A stretch of DNA of 64,000 nucleotides. Source: Halobacteriales archaeon QS_4_62_28. GTDB taxonomy: Archaea > Halobacteriota > Halobacteria > Halobacteriales > Haloarculaceae. A program made the translations under genes and the position numbers. The notes below the pieces were generated by a model, which made no database searches, was not told the DNA's origin, and saw only the letters and a program-made list of their open reading frames with translations. This document shows positions 6,862-15,647 of the stretch, in pieces. The DNA lies in NCBI GenBank assembly GCA_003021685.1, contig PXRO01000047.1, positions 36,419 through 100,418 on the forward strand, given 5' to 3'. Position 1 is the stretch's first letter. Each line of letters opens with the position of its first letter.

Positions 6862-8546
6862 TGTTGGGTGTTGATGATTTCGATCACGTCGTGTTTCGTG
6901 CTCGCGGCGAGTGCACGGTCTGCAAGCGCGCGTGCTGCAGTAGACTCTGTCTCGCTGACGGCCGCCTTGACCGCCGGGATCGTCACGGCGCTCATACTGA
7001 GTTCGTCGAGTCCGAGGCCGACGAGCAGGCGCGTCAGATCCGGATCACCAGCCATCTCGCCACACATTCCGACCCAGGCGTCGTGGTCGTGTGCGGCCTC
7101 GACCGTTCGACGGATCGCCCGCAGGACTGGCGGATGACGGGGATCGTGGAGGTCCGCGACGGCGTCGTTCTCCCGTGCGGCGGCCATCACGTACTGTGCG
7201 AGGTCGTTCGTCCCGATGCTGAGGAAGTCGATCCGTTCGGCGAGTGCATCGGCCATCAGCACGGCACCGGGCGTCTCGATCATCACGCCGAGTTCCGGCA
7301 TGTCGACGGCGACACCGTCTGCTTCGAGGGCTTCTGTGACCGAGTCCACGCGGTCGAGTGCCGCGTCGAGTTCGTCGGTTGTCGCGACGAGCGGGAACAT
7401 GATCGACAACGTTCCCTCGGTGTCTGCAGACGCTCGAAGGAGTGCCCGCAGCTGGGTCTCGAAGAGATCGGTGTCGGGCCCGAGTGAACGACGGATACCA
7501 CGCTGGCCGAGAAACGGGTTCTCCTCGTCCGGAATATCGAGATAGGGAACCGGTTTGTCGCCGCCGATATCAAGCGTCCGGACGACGACGCGGCCCTCGG
7601 GGAACGATTCGAGGGCGTCCCGGTACGTGTCGACCTGTTCGCTTTCGTCGGGTGGGGACTCGCGGTCGAGGAAGAGAAATTCCGTCCGGTAGAGACCGAT
7701 CCCGTCGGCCCCCTGATCGACGGTCCCCTGAATCTCGGCGGTCGTTCCGACGTTCGCCGCGACCTCGATTTCGACGCCGTCCGCCGTTTCGACTCGTTCG
7801 CGGCGGATTTCGACATCCCGCTTTTCACTCACTCGTTCACGGGTCTCCTCGTCGGGACCGACGACGAGCGTGTCGTTTTCGGCATCGACTGCCACTTCGA
7901 CGCCGTCCTCGACTTCGAACAGCGCTTCGCCGACGCCCACAATCGCCGGGATGCCAAGCGACCGGGCGAAAATGGCCGCGTGCGAGGTCCGACCGCCGGT
8001 GGCCGTCGCGAACCCCGCGATCCGATCCGGGTCGAGTTGTGCCGTATCACTCGGCGTGAGTCGCTCGGCGAGGACCGCCGTTCCCGCTGGCAACTCGGCC
8101 AGGTCGATGCGTTCACCACCGGACAGCAGGCGTAGCAGCCGATCACGAAGGTCGCGGAGGTCGTCTGCCCGTTCGGCCATCCGCCCCTCCATACCCTCGA
8201 ACTGATCGATTGCGTCGCCGAACGCGCTGTCGACAGCAACCTCCGCGGCCTGCCCGCTGTCGATCGCGGCTTCGACGGCGTCGGTTATCTGTGGGTCAGA
8301 GAGAAACTGCCGGTGTGCATCGAAGATCTCCGCCTCGTCTTCGCCGACGACCTTCGCCGTTCGTTCCCGCTCTGCGTGCAGTTCCTCGTCGGCTTGTTCG
8401 CGTGCGCGCTCGAACCGTTCGTGTTCGATGTCAGGATCGTCTGCCTGGATCGCGTCGAGGTCGGGTCCCCCGTCCGGGCGGTACCAGCGGACGGTACCGA
8501 GACCAGACAGGGGCGTGACACCGACGCCGGAGAGTGTTCGGGTCAT
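6858..8546 (-). CDS. ptsI: PTS enzyme I (phosphoenolpyruvate-protein phosphotransferase)
   Basis: Enzyme I autophosphorylates from phosphoenolpyruvate and phosphorylates HPr. At 562 residues it is of normal length. The phosphorylated histidine is residue 189 in GGRTSHAAI. The C-terminal PEP-binding barrel shows GIGLYRTEFLFLDRE, VRTLDIGGDKP, GVMIETPGAV and the catalytic cysteine in VGMCGEMAGDP. It overlaps ptsH upstream and ptfB downstream by 4 bases each, so the three are translationally coupled. PTS genes are of bacterial origin in haloarchaea by established knowledge of the family. The codon use looks fully adapted here. Confidence 0.95.
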   Translation of the reverse strand: MTRTLSGVGVTPLSGLGTVRWYRPDGGPDLDAIQADDPDIEHERFERAREQADEELHAERERTAKVVGEDEAEIFDAHRQFLSDPQITDAVEAAIDSGQAAEVAVDSAFGDAIDQFEGMEGRMAERADDLRDLRDRLLRLLSGGERIDLAELPAGTAVLAERLTPSDTAQLDPDRIAGFATATGGRTSHAAIFARSLGIPAIVGVGEALFEVEDGVEVAVDAENDTLVVGPDEETRERVSEKRDVEIRRERVETADGVEIEVAANVGTTAEIQGTVDQGADGIGLYRTEFLFLDRESPPDESEQVDTYRDALESFPEGRVVVRTLDIGGDKPVPYLDIPDEENPFLGQRGIRRSLGPDTDLFETQLRALLRASADTEGTLSIMFPLVATTDELDAALDRVDSVTEALEADGVAVDMPELGVMIETPGAVLMADALAERIDFLSIGTNDLAQYVMAAARENDAVADLHDPRHPPVLRAIRRTVEAAHDHDAWVGMCGEMAGDPDLTRLLVGLGLDELSMSAVTIPAVKAAVSETESTAARALADRALAASTKHDVIEIINTQQ

Positions 8547-8821
8547 TCTTCGTCGGTCTCCGGTGTCGTCAGGACACTTTCGAGTGCGCTCATCGCCTCC
8601 TGTTCGTCTTCGCCCTCGGCGCGGATAGTGATCGACTCGCCAGTCTTGATACCGAGTCCGGTGACAGCGAGAATGCTTCCGGCGTTGACGAGGTCGTCAC
8701 CGTCGTCGGGTGTCCCGACGGTGATCTCGCTGTCATACTCGTTGACGGTTTCGACGAACTTCGTCGCTGGACGAGCGTGGAGCCCGTCCTCCGGGACGAC
8801 TGTGACCGTCCGTTCGATCAC
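8543..8821 (-). CDS. ptsH: PTS phosphocarrier protein HPr
   Basis: A 92-residue HPr that carries phosphate between enzyme I and EIIA. Its active-site histidine is residue 15 in GLHARPATKFV. The rest of the HPr fold is visible, including the LAVTGLGIKTGESITIRAEGEDE region. The tail SVLTTPETDEE is acidic, in keeping with a halophile. I do not see a clear Ser46 kinase site. It sits between the EIIA and EI genes with 4-base overlaps on both sides. Confidence 0.94.
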   Translation of the reverse strand: MIERTVTVVPEDGLHARPATKFVETVNEYDSEITVGTPDDGDDLVNAGSILAVTGLGIKTGESITIRAEGEDEQEAMSALESVLTTPETDEE

Positions 8822-9282
8822 GATACCGCCTCCAGTACGATCTCCTGGACACGCTCGGGTGACTCGGCCTCCAGGAGTGCCTCGCGAGTCGCTTCGTGCA
8901 CCAGCGACCGCGAGAGCGAACTCAGCATTTCGAGATGGTCCTCACCACCCGACTCCGGAACGAGCAACAGGAATATCAGCGTCGCTGGTTCGTCGTCGAC
9001 GGCATCGAAATCAATTCCCTCGGGAACCCGAGTGAACGCGATTGTCGGTTGCACGACCGCGGCACTTTTCGCGTGAGGGATACCGATACCCATACCGACG
9101 CCGGTCGTCGCCTGTTTCTCTCGTTCCTGAAGATCCTGTAATGCCTGATCGAAGTCGGTGACGCGGCCAGCATCGACTGCCAGGTCCAGCAGGAATTCCA
9201 TGACTCCCTCCTTGTTCTGGGGCGCTCCATCGAGGGCGATCAGATCTGTCGTGAGCGGTGGATTGTCTTCGTTGAGTGCCAT
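8818..9282 (-). CDS. ptfA: PTS fructose-type enzyme IIA
   Basis: The IIA phosphocarrier of the fructose PTS, 154 residues. The start MALNEDNPPLTTDLI at 9282 is chosen over an upstream in-frame ATG at 9384, because the longer form would overlap the EIIC gene and adds unrelated basic sequence. The phosphorylated histidine is about residue 70 in GIGIPHAKSAAVVQP. The domain then continues with the usual ATLIFLLLVPE strand and the C-terminal LSRSLVHEATREALLEA helix. It lies 31 bases after the EIIC stop and overlaps ptsH by 4 bases. Confidence 0.93.
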   Translation of the reverse strand: MALNEDNPPLTTDLIALDGAPQNKEGVMEFLLDLAVDAGRVTDFDQALQDLQEREKQATTGVGMGIGIPHAKSAAVVQPTIAFTRVPEGIDFDAVDDEPATLIFLLLVPESGGEDHLEMLSSLSRSLVHEATREALLEAESPERVQEIVLEAVS

Positions 9283-9313
9283 TGGTTTGATGTTGAGACG
9301 CCTAATTCGCTTG

Positions 9314-10462
9314 TCAGGCCGTTGCTCCGGCCTCTTCTCTCTCTGCGACCCGGTCCCGAACGTCGGGTTTGAGCACCGTCGCAATAGCGGCGGTTACGAC
9401 CGTCCCGAGTGCGATACAGCCCAGGAACAGCAGGGCGCTGTTCGAGAGGATGACGACGAAGATACCACCGTGGGGCGCGGGCATCGCCACACCGAGGCCG
9501 AGGGCGGTCGCAGCGGCCACTGCGCTTCCGACCATGCTACTCGGAATCACTCGGAGCGGATCGGCGGCAGCGTACGGAATCGCGCCCTCGGTGATGAAAG
9601 AGAGCCCCATCGGGATCGCGGCGATCGCGTTCTCGTACATCTCTTCGGGGTACTTGTGTGGGGCGATAAGGTTCGACAGTGCCATACCCAGCGGCGGCGT
9701 CATGCCGCCGATCATCACTGCCGCCATCGGTCCAGTGATACCGTCGGCGATGAGCGCGACTGCAAACACGTAGGCGACTTTGTTGACCGGACCACCCATA
9801 TCGAAGGCCATCATCGCACCGAGGATGATACCGAGGAAAACCGCGTTCGTACCTTCCATCGATTCGAGGAAGGTGGTGAGTGCGTTCTCGGCAATCGCGA
9901 TGGGAACTCCGAGACCGACGATCATCACCGGTGCGAGAACCGCCGTTGTCAGTACCGGGATGACCAGTATCGGCATCATCGGCCGGAGCCACGACGGGAC
10001 CGACCAGCCCTTCATCCAACGAGAGACGTGCCCGGCGAGGAGACCGGCGACGATTGCACCCAGGAAGCCAGCCACCGCACCCTCGGCGGAGAAACCGATG
10101 AGCTGGCCTGCAGCGTTGATGAGCGATTCCTGCTGGACGGCGTATGCAAGGATGAATCCCGGTGCGAGCCCCGGTTTATCGGCGATCGCGTATGCAATGT
10201 ACGCTCCCAGGATCGGGATCATTATTTCCAGTCCCAGCACACCGATCTCGGCGAGATACCAACCCAGTGACCCAGTTTCCTCGAACACTGTTTCAGTATC
10301 GCCGGCGGTAAACGGCAACTCCGCGACCATGAATCCGACTGCGAGGAAAATCCCACCGATCGTCACGAAGGGAATCATGAACGAAACACCGGTCATCAGG
10401 TCTTCTTTGACCGACGTCACGTGTGAACGAAGTCGACTTTCTGCCTGATCTCGAGTTGCCAT
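9314..10462 (-). CDS. ptfC: PTS fructose-type enzyme IIC membrane permease
   Basis: The membrane channel that takes up the sugar while EIIB phosphorylates it. The 382 residues contain about ten hydrophobic helices, starting with VSFMIPFVTIGGIFLAVGFMV. Family landmarks include DMGGPVNKVAYVFA and the substrate-loop sequence FITEGAIPYAAADPLRVIPS, plus MPAPHGGIFV near the end. It is the first gene of the operon ptfC-ptfA-ptsH-ptsI-ptfB, the same order as in Haloferax volcanii, where the system is dedicated to fructose. No phosphofructokinase or GlpR-type regulator gene lies nearby. Confidence 0.93.
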   Translation of the reverse strand: MATRDQAESRLRSHVTSVKEDLMTGVSFMIPFVTIGGIFLAVGFMVAELPFTAGDTETVFEETGSLGWYLAEIGVLGLEIMIPILGAYIAYAIADKPGLAPGFILAYAVQQESLINAAGQLIGFSAEGAVAGFLGAIVAGLLAGHVSRWMKGWSVPSWLRPMMPILVIPVLTTAVLAPVMIVGLGVPIAIAENALTTFLESMEGTNAVFLGIILGAMMAFDMGGPVNKVAYVFAVALIADGITGPMAAVMIGGMTPPLGMALSNLIAPHKYPEEMYENAIAAIPMGLSFITEGAIPYAAADPLRVIPSSMVGSAVAAATALGLGVAMPAPHGGIFVVILSNSALLFLGCIALGTVVTAAIATVLKPDVRDRVAEREEAGATA

Positions 10463-10500
10463 TGGTCCACGTTATCATTACTCTCAGACGCGACAAAAAG

Positions 10501-10526
10501 CTATCCCGGGATGATAATATCGATAG
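10501..10526 (-). promoter_or_regulatory. Palindromic promoter region of the fructose PTS operon
   Basis: About 40-60 bases upstream of ptfC there is a perfect 10-bp palindrome ATCCCGGGAT (10503-10512) nested in a wider CTATC...GATAG inverted repeat (10501-10505 and 10522-10526). The arrangement is what a dimeric regulator of the DeoR/GlpR kind could bind. The promoter is shared with the divergent gene at 10640. The binding protein is not known. Confidence 0.4.
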
Positions 10527-10639
10527 GATTATAACTAGTCGGACGTTGAGTTACTGGTATTTACTGTATGCCGACTATTGTTGATACGCTCGAAACTCGT
10601 ATGGCAGACCATTTACGTAGTCCCATCAAACGACGGTGC

Positions 10640-10924
10640 ATGACAGACGACACTGTCACCGTGACACTGCAAGCAGACGAGGAAAGCGACGAACTGACCG
10701 TCCCGACAGCACTCGTGGACATGCTTCGCGAGAGCGACGAATCGACGCCACAGCTCGTCGGCGACATCGCCATGTTCGGCATGGCACAGCGGATCCACGG
10801 TGCAGTGCACCACGCACAGGGTGAACCCACAGCGGAGATTCAGGACGCGAACGAGACGACGATGGACCTGTTCGAGGATCGGTTCGACGCAACGTTCGCC
10901 GAACTCACTGGTCACGACCACTAG
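10640..10924 (+). CDS. Conserved haloarchaeal hypothetical protein
   Basis: I do not recognise a functional family with confidence. The 94-residue acidic product starts MTDDTVTVTLQADEES. It has a short beta-rich N-terminus, then helices with DMLRESDESTPQLVGDIAMFGMAQRIHGAVHHAQGE. I take the ATG at 10640; the longer in-frame reading from 10568 would add a basic stretch unlike a haloarchaeal protein. It has histidines (HGAVHHAQ) that could bind a metal. It is divergent from the PTS operon and convergent with the riboflavin gene. Confidence 0.65.
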   Translation: MTDDTVTVTLQADEESDELTVPTALVDMLRESDESTPQLVGDIAMFGMAQRIHGAVHHAQGEPTAEIQDANETTMDLFEDRFDATFAELTGHDH

Positions 10925-10974
10925 AGAAATCGAGCGACGGTTCTGCCATATCTTCGACTGATCGCGAGCGTCTG

Positions 10975-11643
10975 TTACTCGTCGTCGACGGTCCACTGCA
11001 GGAGGACGCCGTCGTCGAGTCGGTCCACGGTGGCAAGTTCCAGTTCCGGAAACGCTTCGATGAACCCCTCGCCATCAGCGAGGGTCGGTGCATCACGGCC
11101 GCCGATGACAGTCGGGCCGACGAACACCGAGAACTCGTCGACCAGGCCCGCCTCGAACAGCGAGAAGATCAATTCGCCGCCACCCTCGACCAGCAACTGG
11201 TCGATACCGTCACCCGCCAGTTTCGCGAGGGTCGTTACGAGGTCGACCCGATCCTCGCCAGCGGCGATGACTGTTGCGCCGGCATCTTCCATCTGCTCGA
11301 TGAAATCCGTCGGTGCCGCTTCGCTGACCAGCAAGTAGGTGAGCGCATCGTCGTTCAGAACGGACGCGTCCGGCGGTGTCCGGATCCGCGAATCGGCGAC
11401 GACGCGAGCCGGGTTTGCCGGTTTGCCCCGCTGTTCACGCGCCCGCTTGTGCTCGGCGTCGTCGAGTGTCAGCGATGGGTCGTCTGCGAGGACCGTTCCG
11501 ACGCCGACCATCACCGCATCGCTCTCCGCCCGAAGTCTGTCCACTCGGCCGAAATCTTCGAATCCAGAGATTTCGATCTGTTCTCGCCTGCGTGTCGAAA
11601 GCTTCCCGTCGGCACTCATGGCGGCGTTCACGACGACGTGCAT
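10975..11643 (-). CDS. arfC: Diaminohydroxyphosphoribosylaminopyrimidine reductase (riboflavin synthesis)
   Basis: A RibD C-terminal/Rib7-type reductase that uses NAD(P)H to reduce the ribose of 2,5-diamino-6-ribosylamino-4(3H)-pyrimidinone 5'-phosphate to the ribitylamino form, an early step of riboflavin and F420 biosynthesis. The 222 residues fit the archaeal enzyme. Visible landmarks are the start VVNAAMSADGKLSTRRRE, ESDAVMVGVGTVLADDPSLT, the nucleotide-binding LLVEGGGELIFSLFEAGLVDEF, and VGPTVIGGRDAPT. It stands alone on the minus strand and is divergent from rpa1. Confidence 0.88.
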   Translation of the reverse strand: MHVVVNAAMSADGKLSTRRREQIEISGFEDFGRVDRLRAESDAVMVGVGTVLADDPSLTLDDAEHKRAREQRGKPANPARVVADSRIRTPPDASVLNDDALTYLLVSEAAPTDFIEQMEDAGATVIAAGEDRVDLVTTLAKLAGDGIDQLLVEGGGELIFSLFEAGLVDEFSVFVGPTVIGGRDAPTLADGEGFIEAFPELELATVDRLDDGVLLQWTVDDE

Positions 11644-11777
11644 GCCACGACGGAGGATGCAAGCGATAAAACAAATTTCGGATCCAGAGCGGCCGGTCAG
11701 GCATCCAGTCGATAACGTGGCCCGCGGAGCCTGCGATTATCTATAGTAAAAATGCGGTTGGCGATATGGTGGCTACT

Positions 11778-11791
11778 TATATGTACATATA
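11778..11791. promoter_or_regulatory. Perfect 14-bp AT-rich palindrome upstream of rpa1
   Basis: TATATGTACATATA is self-complementary and lies in an AT-rich patch (11756-11805) of an otherwise GC-rich window. It is about 90 bases before the rpa1 start and 135 bases from the arfC start. It could hold TATA elements for one or both genes or an operator. I cannot tell which. Confidence 0.4.
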
Positions 11792-11878
11792 ATATATACT
11801 GGGGTTTTCGGATCTGTGTCGCTCGACCGAGTTCTGACCACAGAACGCTTTTGTTCGGGCCAACCAAACGACTGACCG

Positions 11879-13150
11879 ATGACACTCGACGACCATGCCG
11901 AGGATATCGCCTCCGACCTCGGTGTTGACAAAGAGGAGGTCAAAGACGACCTGAAAAACCTGGTGAACTACTCCGTCCCGATGGACGAGGCAAAGCAAAG
12001 TCTCAGACGGAAGTACGGCGACGGGAGCAGCGGCGGCGGAACGCCGTCGAGCAAGCCAATCGCCGAGGTGACACCCGCTGACTCAAACGTCACTGTGACT
12101 GCTCGCGTCCTGACAGTCGGGCAACGGTCGATTCAGTATCAGGGCGACGAACAGGTAATCTTCGAAGGAGAACTGGCAGACGACACCGGGAAGATCTCCT
12201 ACACTGCGTGGGAGGACTTCGGTCTCGAACCCGGTGACACGATCACGGCGGGCAACGCGAACGTGCGTGAATGGGAAGGCCAGCCAGAACTCAACCTGGG
12301 AGAGTCCACGAGTATCGAACTGGCCGACGAGCCACTCGACGTGCCCTACGACATCGGGGGTGACGCGACGCTGGCCGAACTCGCACCCGGCGACCGCGGC
12401 AGCAACGTCGAGGTGCAGATCCTCGAAGTCGAGGCGAAGACAATCGACGGCCGGAACGGGGAAACCGACATCCTCAGTGGCGTGCTGGGCGACGAGAGCG
12501 GTCGTCTCCCCTTCACGGACTGGCAGCCCCATTCCGAAATCGAACCGGGCGCGTCGGTCCGACTCGAAGACGTGTTCGTCCGGGAGTTCCGGGGCGCGCC
12601 TTCGATCAACGTGTCGGAGTTCTCGACGGTGCGGCCCGTAGACAGGACCGTCGAGGCGACCCAGAGCGCCCAGCAGATGGCAATCGGCCCCGCTGTCGAA
12701 TCGGGCGGTCTGTTCGACGTGGAACTGACGGGCAACGTCCTGGAGGTCCGTGATGGCTCCGGGTTGATCGAACGGTGTCCGGAGTGTGGCCGCGTCGTCC
12801 AGAACGATCAGTGTCGCAGCCACGGCACTGTCGACGCCGTCGACGACCTGCGAACGAAAGCGATTCTCGACGACGGCACGGGGACGGTGACGGTCGTCCT
12901 CGACGACGAACTGACCGCTGACGTGTACGGCGGCACCCTCGAGGACGCGAAAGAGCACGCCCGCGACGAGATGGACAAGGAAGTCGTCGCTGACCAGATT
13001 GCACGGGCCATCGTCGGCTTCGAGTACGTCGTCCGTGGCTCTCTCTCCGTCGACGAGTACGGGGCGAACCTCGATGCGACATCCTTTATCCGCCGCGAGG
13101 ACGATCCGAAGGACCGTGCGCAGGCCCTCATCTCGGAGGGAGAGCCATGA
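11879..13150 (+). CDS. rpa1: Replication protein A large subunit (single-stranded DNA-binding)
   Basis: A 423-residue single-stranded DNA-binding protein for replication and repair. An N-terminal helical region (1-60) leads to OB folds starting at about residues 62, 165 and 275, each with a D-x-T/S-G-x-I/L-x-F/Y-T-x-W motif such as DDTGKISYTAWEDF and DESGRLPFTDWQ. A zinc finger CPECGRVVQNDQCRSH interrupts the third OB fold near residues 300-315. This architecture matches haloarchaeal RPA1 rather than the single-OB RPA3. It overlaps the next gene by 4 bases (ATGA), the known operon with an RPA-associated protein. Confidence 0.88.
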   Translation: MTLDDHAEDIASDLGVDKEEVKDDLKNLVNYSVPMDEAKQSLRRKYGDGSSGGGTPSSKPIAEVTPADSNVTVTARVLTVGQRSIQYQGDEQVIFEGELADDTGKISYTAWEDFGLEPGDTITAGNANVREWEGQPELNLGESTSIELADEPLDVPYDIGGDATLAELAPGDRGSNVEVQILEVEAKTIDGRNGETDILSGVLGDESGRLPFTDWQPHSEIEPGASVRLEDVFVREFRGAPSINVSEFSTVRPVDRTVEATQSAQQMAIGPAVESGGLFDVELTGNVLEVRDGSGLIERCPECGRVVQNDQCRSHGTVDAVDDLRTKAILDDGTGTVTVVLDDELTADVYGGTLEDAKEHARDEMDKEVVADQIARAIVGFEYVVRGSLSVDEYGANLDATSFIRREDDPKDRAQALISEGEP

Positions 13151-14526
13151 GTTCCGCCGACGATCAGGGCGGCCCCGGAAACCGCGAGGTCGCGTATCGA
13201 CTCTTCGCATCGGAGTTCGACGACGCCGACTTCTCGTACTCCGAGAGCGACGAAGAGCGGGCACCCAACTACGTCGTGACACCGACGGGTGCGCGCGTCA
13301 ACCGCCTCTTCGTCGTCGGGGTCCTCACCGAAATCGAGACCGTCAGTGAGGACTACCTGCGGGCACGCGTCGTCGATCCGACCGGTCCCTTCGTCGTCTA
13401 CGCCGGCCAGTACCAGCCGGACGCACTGGCCTTCCTGGAGCGAGCAGCGCCACCTGTCTTCGTCGCCGTGACAGGGAAAGCACGCACGTTCCAGCCAGAC
13501 GACGCCGATCAGGTCTACACCTCGATTCGGCCAGAAGCGATCAGCGAGGTCGACGCGAAAACGCGAGACCGCTGGGTCGTCCAGACCGCCGAGCGAACCC
13601 TCGACCGCGTGGCCCGCATGGCCGAGGCAAAACAGAGCGGCTACACCGGTGACGACCTCAGGGCCGCACTGAGAGCCCACGGCGTCGACGAGAGCCTGGC
13701 CGCCGGGATCCCCATTGCACTGGACCGTTACGGGACGACCGGCGACTACCTCGCCGGGACTCGAAACCTGGCACTGGACGGGGCCCGTGTCGTCGCAGGC
13801 GAACGAGACGAAGTCGAGTCGCTCGCGCTCGCGCCCGACCAGGGGAGCGACGACGTGGCCGCACTCGTCGAAGCCCCCATCGAGACCACGGTGGAATCGA
13901 GCGAGACCGACCAGACGACGGCTGATCAGGTTGCCGACACAGCGAGCGCCGACGGTCAGCGCGCTGGGACCGCCGAGGCATCGACCGCGAGTGAGTCTGG
14001 ATCGTCGAGCGACCCCGTCTCGACGGAGACATCACCGGCCGCTTCGGATCAGGAATCCGCCGACACTGACGACGACCTCGGGGATTTCGATCCCGAGTTC
14101 GAACTCGACGACGAGGAACGGGAAGAAATCGAGTCCGAATACGGCACTGATTTCCAGAGCGGGACCGATGTCGACGAACCCGGCGAGGCCGGTATCGAGA
14201 CGCCGGACCCGGACGCGTCCGAAACCGACGCGACGACGGAGGAGGCCGCCGACAGCGAGAGCCGTGACCAGTCGCCAGCGGACGCCGAGGCAAACGAAGC
14301 AGACACAGACGAAGCAGACGCAGACGAAGACGTCGACCTCGACGACGCCGTCATGGCTGCAATGAGTGAACTGGACGACGGCGACGGTGCGGACCGGGAG
14401 ACCGTCATCGAGACTGTCGTCGACCGAACGGGGAGTGGCTCCGACGCGGTCGAAGACGCCATCCAGGAGGCGCTGATGGGTGGGCAGTGCTACGAGCCAA
14501 GCGACGGCACGCTCAAGACCATCTGA
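13147..14526 (+). CDS. rpap1: RPA-associated protein (COG3390 family)
   Basis: The partner encoded with RPA1 in haloarchaea. The N-terminal half (about residues 10-200) holds an OB-like fold, starting NREVAYRLFASEFDDADFSYSE, with the conserved APNYVVTPTGARVNRLFVVGVLTEIE. The middle (about 230-400) is a highly acidic low-complexity linker of D/E/A/T. The last 60 residues form a small winged-helix-like domain (DDAVMAAMSELDDGDGADRETVIETVVDRTG) resembling the C-terminal domain of eukaryotic RPA32. It overlaps rpa1 by 4 bases and the next gene by 1 base. The complex role follows from studies of the Haloferax genes. Confidence 0.85.
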   Translation: MSSADDQGGPGNREVAYRLFASEFDDADFSYSESDEERAPNYVVTPTGARVNRLFVVGVLTEIETVSEDYLRARVVDPTGPFVVYAGQYQPDALAFLERAAPPVFVAVTGKARTFQPDDADQVYTSIRPEAISEVDAKTRDRWVVQTAERTLDRVARMAEAKQSGYTGDDLRAALRAHGVDESLAAGIPIALDRYGTTGDYLAGTRNLALDGARVVAGERDEVESLALAPDQGSDDVAALVEAPIETTVESSETDQTTADQVADTASADGQRAGTAEASTASESGSSSDPVSTETSPAASDQESADTDDDLGDFDPEFELDDEEREEIESEYGTDFQSGTDVDEPGEAGIETPDPDASETDATTEEAADSESRDQSPADAEANEADTDEADADEDVDLDDAVMAAMSELDDGDGADRETVIETVVDRTGSGSDAVEDAIQEALMGGQCYEPSDGTLKTI

Positions 14527-15275
14527 TGGGCGTCGAACCGGTCCCTGACCAGCCAGCGGCGGTCGCGACCACCGATGGCCGGCGACTGCTCGTGGTCGCT
14601 GATTACCACGCTGGCATCGAGCGGGGCCTCCGGCGCGACGGCGTCGAACTCGCGAGCGATGCAGACGCTCGCCGGGACCGGCTTGCGGGACTCGTCGAAC
14701 AGACTGCCCCCGACGGTCTCGTAGTGCTCGGTGACCTCTGTCACTCCATCGGCGAACCCGAGGGTGAGGAGCGCGAAGAGCTGCTCGCACTGTTCGATGC
14801 CATCGACTGTCCGACGACCGTCGTCCGTGGCAATCACGATGGCGAACTCGACACTGTCGTCGACGAGTCGGTGGCAGACGTAACCGTCACGCCCAGCCAT
14901 GGCGTCCGGATCGGGTCGGTCGGGTTCGCTCACGGCCACACCTGGCCCAGTCCCGACGTACTCGCTGCCGATGTCGTCTGTGTTGGCCACGAGCATCCGG
15001 TCGTTCGGCTGGAAGACGAGGTCGGCGGGACCAACGTCGAGCGCGCCTGGCTTCGGGGCCGTCTCGACCCCGAACCGTTCGAGGACCACTTCGACGGCGC
15101 GCTGGGTATCGACGGCGACCTGATCGTGTTTCCCGCGTTCAACGACCGGTCGGGCGGCACATGGACCAACGTCTCCGGCCAGTCGTTTCTCTCGCCATTT
15201 CTCCCGACGGGTCTCGCCGAGGGTGAAGCGTACCTGCTGGATGGGACCAGACTTGGACCATATAACCGGTTTTGA
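14526..15275 (+). CDS. Calcineurin-like metallophosphoesterase of the rpa operon
   Basis: A 249-residue phosphoesterase, third gene of the rpa operon; its ATG overlaps the previous stop (TGATG). The two-metal site motifs are seen in order: VADYHAG (D and H), LGDLCHS (GD), VRGNHDGE (GNHD), HGHTW and GHEHP. This is the DUF/COG1407 archaeal type with the C-terminal WLRGRLDP...FPAFND signature. The substrate is unknown. The constant association with RPA suggests a role on DNA or nucleotides, which is inference. Confidence 0.85.
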   Translation: MGVEPVPDQPAAVATTDGRRLLVVADYHAGIERGLRRDGVELASDADARRDRLAGLVEQTAPDGLVVLGDLCHSIGEPEGEEREELLALFDAIDCPTTVVRGNHDGELDTVVDESVADVTVTPSHGVRIGSVGFAHGHTWPSPDVLAADVVCVGHEHPVVRLEDEVGGTNVERAWLRGRLDPEPFEDHFDGALGIDGDLIVFPAFNDRSGGTWTNVSGQSFLSPFLPTGLAEGEAYLLDGTRLGPYNRF

Positions 15276-15305
15276 GCCCGTTATAAACAGCTTACTCGGC
15301 TGTAC

Positions 15306-15518
15306 ATGGCATATAACAATACGCCCATGTCGGGAGTCCGAAATATGGGAACCGGAATGAACGGAGATTCCCAGCGGAGTTTGCTCGGGAGTTGCCCGGA
15401 CTGTGATGCCGGACTGATGGGAACGGACGTGCTGATCCAATACGAAACACGGGCGGGCCAGGAGCGAATCTTTGCCGAGTGCCCCGCTTGTCGGTCGGTC
15501 GTCCACCCAGCGTATTGA
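15306..15518 (+). CDS. Small CxxC zinc-ribbon protein
   Basis: A 70-residue protein with two CxxC pairs, SCPDCDAG near residue 29 and ECPACRSV near residue 59, separated by one beta hairpin (LIQYETRAGQERIFA). It matches small haloarchaeal zinc-ribbon proteins of unknown function (I believe the DUF7837 type). Possible internal starts at Met8, Met14 or Met18 would shorten the unstructured N-terminus. A TATA-like tract lies in the 30-base gap after the phosphoesterase gene. Confidence 0.65.
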   Translation: MAYNNTPMSGVRNMGTGMNGDSQRSLLGSCPDCDAGLMGTDVLIQYETRAGQERIFAECPACRSVVHPAY

Positions 15519-15647
15519 CTTCAGCCACGTCGCGACGGTCGTGAGAACGTATCAGTCACGCATTTCCGGAACGCGGGTACGTCGACCCAGATCGTTCCGT
15601 GGAATCACGCAACGTTCTTAACCGCGTCCAGCCGTTATCAGGGAGCG

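Noticed and set aside
14049..14462. Long minus-strand ORFs opposite the acidic linker of the RPA-associated protein.
   Set aside because: They are Ser/Arg-rich shadows of the GAC/GAG-rich coding strand and have no family support.
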